Below are positions 1 through 6,096 of a stretch of 11,594 nt of DNA, piece by piece. The notes under the pieces were generated by a model. The model had not been told where the DNA came from. It made no database searches and saw only the letters and a list, made by a program, of their open reading frames with translations. The DNA is from JAAEUE01 sp039180225. GTDB taxonomy: Bacteria; Pseudomonadota; Alphaproteobacteria; Rhizobiales; CAJQND01. Position numbers and translations under genes: made by a program. The stretch lies in NCBI GenBank assembly GCA_039180225.1, contig JBCDDQ010000151.1, positions 1 to 11,594 on the forward strand, written 5' to 3'. How positions within the stretch are numbered: the stretch's first letter is position 1; each line of letters begins with the position of its first letter.

Positions 1-497
1 CCGCAGGCCATTGGGTTGGTGCCGATGACGGGCTTTGATCCGCCCACCGGGGCAATCGAGGCGGGTGCGTTGGTGAACCCCAATCCCAGAAGACCGGCTT
101 CGGCCAGATTGGAGACATGGAACCCGAGAACGCCGCAATTGTAAGAATTGGTCACTGACAGCACACAGACCCCGTTCTCCTTGGCCGCCGGTATCATTTC
201 CAGAAAGCCCGCCTGGATCGCCGGATGCGCAAACCCGGACTTGGCGTCCACCAGGAACGCGCTGGGCGAGATCTCGCGCACAGAGGGAGAGGCCTTGCCG
301 TCAATCTTGCCGCACTTCACATGCTCGCAATAGATCGGCAGATACATGAAGCCGTGCGAGGAGATCCCGTCCAGCTCCGCGCCCAGAATGCCGGCGATCA
401 GGCTTTCCGCGTTCTCCTCAGAGGTGCCGCAGGCGGTGAGCGCGTTCAGCGCCAGCTCAAAGGCCTCGTCAATGGTGAAGGTTACCGTCTCGGCCAT
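1..497 (-). CDS. Ldh_2-family NAD(P)-dependent oxidoreductase (partial, N-terminal 165 residues)
   Basis: The N-terminal part of a malate/L-lactate/ureidoglycolate dehydrogenase-type oxidoreductase (Ldh_2 superfamily); the gene runs off the left edge. Family members reduce 2-keto acids or cyclic imines such as delta1-pyrroline-2-carboxylate with NAD(P)H. Visible family signatures are DGISSHGF (residues 43-50), the stretch LAEAGLLGLGFTNAPAS (131-147) and PVGGSKPVIGTNPMA (150-164), the conserved Gly-Thr-Asn-Pro cofactor/substrate loop. The start codon ATG has GGGAG nine bases upstream (507-511, minus strand). It lies 80 bp downstream of the SABATH methyltransferase on the same strand, so the two are probably cotranscribed. 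Position 118-122 reads NSYNC where relatives usually carry a His. Substrate cannot be read from the sequence; beside hydroxyproline genes a pyrroline-carboxylate reductase role is attractive but is inference. Confidence 0.85.
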   Translation of the reverse strand, partial: MAETVTFTIDEAFELALNALTACGTSEENAESLIAGILGAELDGISSHGFMYLPIYCEHVKCGKIDGKASPSVREISPSAFLVDAKSGFAHPAIQAGFLEMIPAAKENGVCVLSVTNSYNCGVLGFHVSNLAEAGLLGLGFTNAPASIAPVGGSKPVIGTNPMAC

Positions 498-577
498 CGT
501 CCGTCGCTCCCACTCGATCCAATCGCGCCTGTTCAATGAGCCATCTCAGGCGTTTTGGCAAGGCGCGGATGCCCGCC

Positions 578-1681
578 TCAGACCTTCTCACACACCAGGT
601 AGATGTGCACATAGTCCATGCCGTGACCCTCCGGAGCCGCGGCCACCCGCGCCTCGTAACGCCCATAGAACGCATCCATGATCGCTGCCCGTTCCGCGCC
701 CGGACGCTGCGTTGAGAGCCCGGAGAGGAACGACGGCTCAGACCAGGAGCGCAAGGTGGGGATATACTCCCGGGCGAACTTCTCAGCATCGCCATGGCGT
801 TCAAAGTCACGCGCATAGGGACAGCGCACCACCCGCGATTCCACGTGCTCGGCTCTGAGGCCGGCCTGGTAGACCGGGTTCGCGCTGTCATTCAGCGGCG
901 CGGTGAACTGTTCGGTGGTGCGGTAGCATTGCGGGAAGTTGGTGCCCAGATACTCCTCCCGGGTGATCGTGCCATCGCTCGCCAGTTCATCGAGGATCTC
1001 GTTGAACGTATCGAACATGCTCACCCCGCCGGTGTGCCCCAGATAGCGGCCTTCCTCGTCGATGCCGAAATTGAAGAGCGCCAGCCTGCCGCCCACCGCC
1101 AGCTCGTGGGTGCGGTTGAGCAGCATGGTCTCCCAGTCCCGGGCGCCTTGTGCCTCGAATGCGGCACGCTCTTCGCCCTCAGCGCCCACCATGTGCACAT
1201 GGTTGCTGATGTTGCAGGGCACCTTGGAGATGTAGTGGGACGCGGTGGAGGAATGGCCGATATGGAGCGAGCCGGGCGGCAGCATCATCTGATGGAACGA
1301 GGTCCCGCAGCCATAGACATAGAGGTTCTCGATATCGCTGAAGTAGCTCTTGATGTCGGTGAGACCATGAACGATCTGAAACAGCTGCGAGAAGTCATTG
1401 CGCGGCAGATCCGTGTAGATCATCTGAATGGGCCGCGACGGGCAGCGCCGCCGCACCTCGCTCAGCACATCGCGCACCATATCGATGGACGTGCCGCCAT
1501 CGGCGCAACCCATATCCGACATGGTGAAGATGGAGCCATCGTCAGCCGGATCCATCCGGTCCAGCGCTTCCATGATCAGGTGCACCGCCCCGTCCATCAC
1601 GTCCTTCGCCCCCGTGGTGGCTTTGGAGTAATAGCCAGCACCCTTCATGGCCATGAAATCGTCAGTCTTCGTGCTGCTCAT
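578..1681 (-). CDS. SABATH-family SAM-dependent methyltransferase
   Basis: A 367-residue protein of the SABATH (Methyltransf_7) family, best known from plant carboxyl methyltransferases (salicylate, jasmonate, gibberellin) and the caffeine-pathway N-methyltransferases. The family layout is complete: an N-terminal MKGAGYYSKAT (12-22), SAM motif SDMGCADGGTS (55-65) in place of the plant DLGCSSGPN, TDLPRNDFSQLF (90-101), the Ser-Phe loop GCGTSFHQ (124-131), and the substrate loop PPGSLHIGHSSTASHYISKVP (from 135) matching plant LHxxHSSYSLxWLSxVP. Length is normal for the family. Two in-frame ATGs exist; I chose the second (1681) because GAGGAG lies six bases before it and abuts the first ATG (1687) with no spacing. 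It leads an Ldh-family gene and is divergent from a CoA-transferase. Substrate (carboxylate or amine) is unknown; family assignment is firm. Confidence 0.9.
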   Translation of the reverse strand: MSSTKTDDFMAMKGAGYYSKATTGAKDVMDGAVHLIMEALDRMDPADDGSIFTMSDMGCADGGTSIDMVRDVLSEVRRRCPSRPIQMIYTDLPRNDFSQLFQIVHGLTDIKSYFSDIENLYVYGCGTSFHQMMLPPGSLHIGHSSTASHYISKVPCNISNHVHMVGAEGEERAAFEAQGARDWETMLLNRTHELAVGGRLALFNFGIDEEGRYLGHTGGVSMFDTFNEILDELASDGTITREEYLGTNFPQCYRTTEQFTAPLNDSANPVYQAGLRAEHVESRVVRCPYARDFERHGDAEKFAREYIPTLRSWSEPSFLSGLSTQRPGAERAAIMDAFYGRYEARVAAAPEGHGMDYVHIYLVCEKV

Positions 1682-1687
1682 CGTCAT

Positions 1688-1693
1688 CTCCTC
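1688..1693 (-). promoter_or_regulatory. Ribosome binding site deciding the SABATH methyltransferase start
   Basis: GAGGAG on the minus strand. It has zero spacing to the ATG at 1687 but six bases to the in-frame ATG at 1681, which favours the downstream start. Confidence 0.6.
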
Positions 1694-1784
1694 GCGCTCA
1701 GTGTCAGGCGCACAAAAGCTGATCTTGCCGGAAACGTAAAGCCTGCTTGCTAAGACAGCGCGCCAATGCTACCCGCATGCCGCG

Positions 1785-2996
1785 ATGACAAAGCCACTCT
1801 CTCATATCCGGGTGCTGGATCTGACCCGCATCCTGGCCGGTCCCTGGGCCACCCAGCTGCTCTCAGATCTGGGTGCGGAGGTCATTAAGATCGAACGCCC
1901 CGGCGAGGGCGACGACACCCGCCTCTGGGGCCCGCCCTTCATTCAGAACGCTGACGGCAGCGACGGCGATGCGGCCTATTTCCTCAGCGCCAACCGGGGC
2001 AAGAAGTCGGTGGCCATCGACATCGCCAAGCCGGAAGGCCAGAACCTGGTGCGCCAGCTTGCGCTCAAATCCGATGTATTCATTGAGAATTTCAAGCTGG
2101 GTGGCCTTGCCAAATACGGCTTGGATTATGCCTCGCTCTCAAGCGCCAACCCGCGCCTCGTCTATTGCTCCATCACCGGCTTTGGCCAGGATGGCCCTTA
2201 TGCCAAACGGGCCGGCTATGACTTCATGATCCAGGGCATGTCGGGCCTGATGAGCGTCACCGGCGAGGCGGACGGCATGCCTTTGAAGGTGGGGGTTGCG
2301 GTAAGCGATCTCTTCACCGGGCTCTATGCCGCCAACGCCATCCAGGCCGCGCTCATCGACCGGGAGCGCAGCGGCGCAGGCACCCATATTGACATGGCCT
2401 TGCTCGACAGCCAGATCGCGGCGCTTGCCAACCAGAACACGAACTATCTGGTGAGCGGCAACGCCCCTGGCCGCCTGGGCAATGCGCATCCGAACATTGT
2501 GCCCTATCAGGCGTTCGAGACCACGGATGGGCACATCATCCTGGCCGTGGGCAACAATCGCCAATTCGGCAAGTTCTGCGAGATCGCCGGGCTCAGCGGC
2601 ATCCCGGAGGATCCGCGCTTTGCCGACAACAAACAGCGGGTGGCCCACCGCGAGGAACTGGTGGCCATTGTGGCGGACGCCATGAAGCAGCGCACCACAT
2701 CGGGCTGGATTGAGGTCCTGGAGGCCGCCGCCGTGCCGTGCGGGCCCATCAACCGCATCGATCAGGTGTTGGCCGACCCTCACGTGGTCCACAGGTCCCT
2801 CCAGGTGACCGGAACGCGCGAAGACGGCACAAATACCCCCACCGTTGCGGGCCCGATCCGGTTTGACGGGGCGCAAATGGTGTCGGACGATCCCGTGCCG
2901 GCTCTGGGCGGGCATACAGAGCAGGTCTTGCGGGATGTGCTGTCCCTGTCCGACGCAGAGCTTGAGGTCCTCAGGGACGGCACCACAATCGAGTGA
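1785..2996 (+). CDS. Class III CoA-transferase (CaiB/BaiF family)
   Basis: A 403-residue family III CoA-transferase, which moves CoA between carboxylic acids through an aspartyl-CoA intermediate (family members: formyl-CoA:oxalate, succinyl-CoA:carnitine, succinyl-CoA:3-hydroxymethylglutarate). Signatures: N-terminal IRVLDLTRILAGPWATQLL (8-26), DLGAEVIKIERPGEGD (28-43), the NRGKKSVAIDI loop (70-80), FIENFK (99-104), and VAVSDLFTGLYAA (171-183), where Asp175 matches the catalytic Asp169 of formyl-CoA transferase. Length and both halves of the interlocked fold are intact. No strong Shine-Dalgarno precedes the ATG; another ATG eight bases upstream is out of frame. It shares a 100-bp region with the divergent SABATH gene and is followed nine bases later by a GNAT gene, so they form a likely operon. 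The acid it activates is unknown. Confidence 0.9.
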   Translation: MTKPLSHIRVLDLTRILAGPWATQLLSDLGAEVIKIERPGEGDDTRLWGPPFIQNADGSDGDAAYFLSANRGKKSVAIDIAKPEGQNLVRQLALKSDVFIENFKLGGLAKYGLDYASLSSANPRLVYCSITGFGQDGPYAKRAGYDFMIQGMSGLMSVTGEADGMPLKVGVAVSDLFTGLYAANAIQAALIDRERSGAGTHIDMALLDSQIAALANQNTNYLVSGNAPGRLGNAHPNIVPYQAFETTDGHIILAVGNNRQFGKFCEIAGLSGIPEDPRFADNKQRVAHREELVAIVADAMKQRTTSGWIEVLEAAAVPCGPINRIDQVLADPHVVHRSLQVTGTREDGTNTPTVAGPIRFDGAQMVSDDPVPALGGHTEQVLRDVLSLSDAELEVLRDGTTIE

Positions 2997-3005
2997 AGCG
3001 GTCAC

Positions 3006-3578
3006 ATGAACCTTCAGCTCACCACCGAACGCCTGATCCTCTCACCCTTCGGCAATGGCGATCTTGATCTTGTGGTTGAGCTCAGGACCGATCCGGCGGT
3101 GATGCGGTACATCTCCGAAACCTCAACGCCTGAGCTCTGCGCCAAGCGCATGCCGGACTTCTGCCGCCGCAGCGAAGATGGCTCCATGGGCATGTGGAGC
3201 GTCAGGCTGGCGAACACGGGCGAGGCGATCGGGACCGCGATCCTTCTGCCCCTGCCGGAAGAGGCGCACGACACGCGGTGGGATTTCCACGAGAACGGCA
3301 AGCGCGTGAACGAAGATGTGGAGGTGGGCTACATTCTGAAACCGTCCGCCTGGGGCAAAGGCTATGCCACCGAGATCACCCGGCGCCTGTTGCAGTTCGC
3401 GTTTGAGGACACCCCACTCACAGAAGTGGTCGCCGTGACAGATCCGGACAACGGGGCGTCTCAAAACGTGTTGCGCAAGTCCGGCCTCATCGACACCGGC
3501 ACACGCCGTGCCTATTGCCGCGATCTTCCGGGCTTCATCATCACCAAAGATCAGTGGCGCGCCGGTCAGGCGGCGTAG
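3006..3578 (+). CDS. GNAT-family N-acetyltransferase, RimJ/RimL-like
   Basis: A 190-residue GNAT protein of the RimJ/RimL type, which transfers acetyl from acetyl-CoA to an amine (ribosomal-protein N termini, amino acids or small amines). The start TTERLILSPF (6-15) is the usual opening of this group. VEVGYILKPSAWGKGYATE (105-123) contains the acetyl-CoA pyrophosphate loop (WGKGYA, 116-121), and DPDNGASQNVLRKSGL (146-161) is the conserved asparagine-containing last helix. It begins nine bases after the CoA-transferase stop with no clear Shine-Dalgarno, suggesting translational coupling. Its last 13 bases overlap the end of the convergent glutathione S-transferase gene. Substrate is unknown; the family call is secure. 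Confidence 0.88.
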   Translation: MNLQLTTERLILSPFGNGDLDLVVELRTDPAVMRYISETSTPELCAKRMPDFCRRSEDGSMGMWSVRLANTGEAIGTAILLPLPEEAHDTRWDFHENGKRVNEDVEVGYILKPSAWGKGYATEITRRLLQFAFEDTPLTEVVAVTDPDNGASQNVLRKSGLIDTGTRRAYCRDLPGFIITKDQWRAGQAA

Positions 3579-4210
3579 CGGGCATAGCCTTCAATGTAGT
3601 AGGCCGCATCGTTGGCCACGTCCCGGGCAGAGGCCCGCGCCGCCATGGCCTCGGCCCAGGCGGCAATCTTGGGGCAATCGTCCGGAACATCGAAGCCCCG
3701 GTAATGGGTCCAGGCGGGAAGCCGCTCAAAGAACGGATACCAAGCCAGATCCACCAGCGAAACATCGGCGCCCAGCCAATAGGGCCCGTCACCTGACAGC
3801 TCGCCAAAGCCCTCCCGCTCGGCCTTGCGCAGCCGCTCAGCGAGCTTCTCTTTCAGCTCGCTGTCTTTGCTGCGGTCCTTGTTCTGGATGACCGAATAGA
3901 AATCCCCAACAAAGTAGGCATCGCAATAGTGGATCCAGATCCGCGCTTTGGCCCGCAGCACGGGGTCTGACGGCATCAGGGGCCTTTCCGGAAAGGTCTC
4001 ATCCAGATACTCGTTGATGATCAGGCTCTCGTAGAGCGTCTGACCGTTATGCACCAGAGCCGGCACCTTGCCGTAGGGCGAGACCTCCAGGAACCGCGCG
4101 CTCTTGTTCTTCAGATCCTCTTCAATGTGCTCAAAGGCAACGCCCTTCTCCAACAGCGCCAAGCGGGTGCGATGGGCATAGGGGCAGACACGTGCAGTAA
4201 ACAGTTCCAT
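3566..4210 (-). CDS. Glutathione S-transferase, Cys-type (omega-like)
   Basis: A 214-residue cytosolic glutathione S-transferase. The N-terminal thioredoxin-fold domain (about 1-75) has CPYAHRTRLALLEKG (9-23) with a candidate catalytic Cys9 as in omega/glutathionyl-hydroquinone-type enzymes, then the cis-Pro loop PYGKVPAL (45-52) and the glutathione gamma-glutamyl site ESLIINEYLDE (61-71). An all-helical C-terminal domain follows, including the SLVDLAWYPFFERL segment. A perfect AAGGAGG lies eight bases before the ATG. It lies 49 bp downstream of the PAS-AraC gene on the same strand and may be cotranscribed with it. Cys-type GSTs act as thiol transferases or reductive lyases rather than classical conjugators. 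The link to the catabolic genes is unclear; it may be a bystander. Confidence 0.92.
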   Translation of the reverse strand: MELFTARVCPYAHRTRLALLEKGVAFEHIEEDLKNKSARFLEVSPYGKVPALVHNGQTLYESLIINEYLDETFPERPLMPSDPVLRAKARIWIHYCDAYFVGDFYSVIQNKDRSKDSELKEKLAERLRKAEREGFGELSGDGPYWLGADVSLVDLAWYPFFERLPAWTHYRGFDVPDDCPKIAAWAEAMAARASARDVANDAAYYIEGYARYAA

Positions 4211-4218
4211 GGGCTGGG

Positions 4219-4225
4219 CCTCCTT
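4219..4225 (-). promoter_or_regulatory. Strong ribosome binding site of the glutathione S-transferase
   Basis: AAGGAGG on the minus strand, eight bases before the ATG at 4210. This is the best Shine-Dalgarno match in the window and fixes the start. Confidence 0.75.
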
Positions 4226-4259
4226 CGATCAGAAGCATATCTGGGGGCGGGCGGTGCAA

Positions 4260-5003
4260 TCAAGTCCGCCCGGTCACCTCCCGGTAAGCTCTTGGCGCCA
4301 GGCCGACCGAGCGGCGGAACTGACGGGTGAACGCGGTCTGATCGCCATATCCGCACTCTTGGGCAATCTGGCTGATCGCCGTGCCGGTCTCTTTGAGCAG
4401 ATGGCAGGCGAGCTCAATGCGCGCCCGCGTGATGTATTGGCCCACCGAGAGCCCGTAAAGCGCGCGAACGCGCTGATCGAGCTGGTAGGCGGACAGACCG
4501 GCGAGCGCGGCCAGCTCTTCCACGCGCAAGGGAGCGGCCAGGTTACGGGCGATATGGTCCAGCGCCGCGGAAACGGAGCTCAGCTCGGTTTGCTGCGAGA
4601 CCAGGCTGTTCAAATCCCTGGAGATGCCTGAAAGCCCAGCAATTCGGCCCGCCTGATCGGTAATCGCGCGCTTCCAGGTGAGGCACCAATCTTCCTGGCC
4701 GCCCGGATAGAGATGCAATTCCAACTGCGCTTGCAAAGAGCGCTTGTCGCGCACCACGGCTCGGTCCTGCGCGCTGATCCGCTCGCCCAGGGGCGCGGGA
4801 AACACCGCCTCAGCCGTGCGGCCGATCAGCTCCGACTTCTCCCGTTTGCCGCAGCGCTCCACCAGGGTCTGGTTGACGGCCACATACCGCCCCTCGGCGT
4901 CTTTCAGGAAGTACACCGTGTCGCTCACCAGATCGAAGAGCTCTGCGCCGGTGAACGGTGCACCGAGCGCCTCAAAGAAGCGGTCTTGATCGGGAACCGT
5001 CAT
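4260..5003 (-). CDS. PAS-domain AraC-family transcriptional regulator
   Basis: A 247-residue regulator. The N-terminal half (about 20-130) is a PAS sensor: DTVYFLKDAEGRYVAVN (28-44) and GLSGISRDLNSL (123-134) are typical of its first strands and end. The C-terminal half (about 145-245) is an AraC/XylS DNA-binding domain with two helix-turn-helix units, VEELAALAGLSAYQLDQRVR (161-180) and ISQIAQECGYGDQTAFTRQF (210-229), the second carrying the diagnostic CGYGDQTAFTRQFRR. The frame stays open upstream to an ATG at 5063 and a GTG at 5096; none has a clear ribosome site. I chose the ATG at 5003 because homology begins just after it and it leaves a normal intergenic region. It is divergent from the hydroxyproline pair by 112 bp, so it is the likely regulator of those genes; the ligand is unknown. 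Confidence 0.88.
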   Translation of the reverse strand: MTVPDQDRFFEALGAPFTGAELFDLVSDTVYFLKDAEGRYVAVNQTLVERCGKREKSELIGRTAEAVFPAPLGERISAQDRAVVRDKRSLQAQLELHLYPGGQEDWCLTWKRAITDQAGRIAGLSGISRDLNSLVSQQTELSSVSAALDHIARNLAAPLRVEELAALAGLSAYQLDQRVRALYGLSVGQYITRARIELACHLLKETGTAISQIAQECGYGDQTAFTRQFRRSVGLAPRAYREVTGRT

Positions 5004-5115
5004 GTTTTGTGCCGATTGGGGATCCTGCGCTGGGGTTTCTGCCAATACGTCAGTATGACCCATCCGCCATGATCGCGCACCAAGTTCATCACCCACTTTC
5101 AGAAGGATCCTTCAG
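5004..5115. promoter_or_regulatory. Divergent intergenic region between the AraC regulator and the hydroxyproline operon, with a 12-bp palindrome
   Basis: This 112-bp gap should hold the promoters for both directions. The clearest element is the perfect palindrome GAAGGATCCTTC (5102-5113), which overlaps the Shine-Dalgarno AGAAGGA (5101-5107) eight bases before the deaminase ATG. A looser pair, ATTGG (5015-5019) and CCAAT (5042-5046), also occurs. I see no convincing sigma70 -35/-10 pair. Confidence 0.45.
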
Positions 5116-6096
5116 ATGACGGAGACCATCTTCCAGGGCCTCATCCCTGCGCTCATGACCCCATGCAACGAAGGCGGGGTGCCCGATTTTCCCGCCATGG
5201 TGCGCAAAGCTGAGGAGCTCATGGCACACGGCATGTCCGCGGTGGTCTATTGCGGGTCCATGGGCGACTGGCCGTTGCTGACCGACACTCAACGCCGGGA
5301 GGGGGTTGAGCACCTGGTGGAGGCGGGCCTGCCGGTCATCGTGGGCACGGGCGCGCAGAACACCGCTCTTGCCGCCGAACATGCGGCCCATGCCAAGAAG
5401 GTGGGGGCCAAGGGCCTTATGGTGATCCCGCGCGTGCTGTCACGCGGCAGCTCTCCTGCTGCCCAGCGTGCACACTTTTCAACCATCTTGAGCGCCGCCC
5501 AGGATCTGCCGGCGATCATCTACAACAGCCCCTATTATGGCTTTGAGACCAAGGCGGATCTCTTCTTCGATCTCAGATGGGACCACCCGAACCTGGTGGG
5601 TTTCAAGGAGTTTGGCGGCGCCAAAGCGTTGAGCTATGCCGCAGAGGCGATCACATCGGGCAATGACGACCTCACCTTGATGGTCGGCGTGGACACCCAG
5701 GTGGTGCACGGCTTCGTCAACTGCGGAGCCACCGGGGCCATCACCGGCGTGGGCAATGTTCTGCCGCGCGAGACCCTTCATCTGGTCTCCCTGTGCACCG
5801 AGGCGGCCGCGGGCAATGCCCAGGCACGGCTGAGAGCACAAGAGCTGGACGAGGCCCTGCGCGTGCTCTCCACCTTTGATGAGGGCCCGGATCTGGTGCT
5901 CTATTACAAGCACCTGATGGTTTTGCAGGGCAACCCGGAATATGCCCAGCATTTCAACGGCGACGATGCCCTGACTGACAGCCAGAAGGCTTTCGCCAGC
6001 CAACAGCTGGACCTGTTCAAAGCCTGGTACTCAAGCTGGCCGGGCGCCCAGAGCACACAAGATCATGCGCATTATCGACTCGCACACGGGCGGTGA
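5116..6096 (+). CDS. lhpC: 1-pyrroline-4-hydroxy-2-carboxylate deaminase (DapA superfamily)
   Basis: A 326-residue class I aldolase-fold (DHDPS/NAL superfamily) enzyme. By family resemblance it deaminates and dehydrates delta1-pyrroline-4-hydroxy-2-carboxylate to alpha-ketoglutarate semialdehyde, a late step of hydroxyproline catabolism (HypD/LhpC in other species). The Schiff-base lysine is Lys164 in VGFKEFGGAK (161-170); the catalytic Tyr136 lies in IIYNSPYYG (134-142). The DHDPS hallmark GTTGE is replaced by YCGSMGDWPLLT (45-56), as I recall for the hydroxyproline branch and not for lysine synthesis. GVDTQVVHGFVNCGATGAITG follows in the C-terminal part of the barrel. AGAAGGA lies eight bases before the ATG. 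The 3' end overlaps the epimerase gene by 32 bases, a tight functional pairing that supports the assignment over a true dihydrodipicolinate synthase. Confidence 0.87.
   Translation: MTETIFQGLIPALMTPCNEGGVPDFPAMVRKAEELMAHGMSAVVYCGSMGDWPLLTDTQRREGVEHLVEAGLPVIVGTGAQNTALAAEHAAHAKKVGAKGLMVIPRVLSRGSSPAAQRAHFSTILSAAQDLPAIIYNSPYYGFETKADLFFDLRWDHPNLVGFKEFGGAKALSYAAEAITSGNDDLTLMVGVDTQVVHGFVNCGATGAITGVGNVLPRETLHLVSLCTEAAAGNAQARLRAQELDEALRVLSTFDEGPDLVLYYKHLMVLQGNPEYAQHFNGDDALTDSQKAFASQQLDLFKAWYSSWPGAQSTQDHAHYRLAHGR

Noticed and set aside
498..577. Terminator or regulatory element between the SABATH and Ldh genes
   Set aside because: No GC hairpin with a T run and no convincing promoter; only a GGGAG ribosome site for the Ldh gene.
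794..1753. Long plus-strand open frame of 319 codons opposite the SABATH gene
   Set aside because: It lies antisense to a protein with strong family motifs, is His/Arg/Ala-rich as expected for a GC-rich shadow frame, and has no recognisable domain.
1694..1784. Promoter TTGCCG-N17-TGCTAA (1725-1753) for the CoA-transferase
   Set aside because: The -10 hexamer matches the consensus poorly, and no repeat or operator supports it; the divergent gap must hold promoters but I cannot place them.
3540..3600. Bidirectional terminator between the convergent acetyltransferase and glutathione S-transferase genes
   Set aside because: The genes overlap by 13 bases and no hairpin with flanking T/A tracts is visible.
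5116..6096. Dihydrodipicolinate synthase of lysine biosynthesis
   Set aside because: The GTTGE substrate loop is replaced by GSMGDWP, and the gene overlaps a 4-hydroxyproline epimerase, fitting the hydroxyproline deaminase branch.
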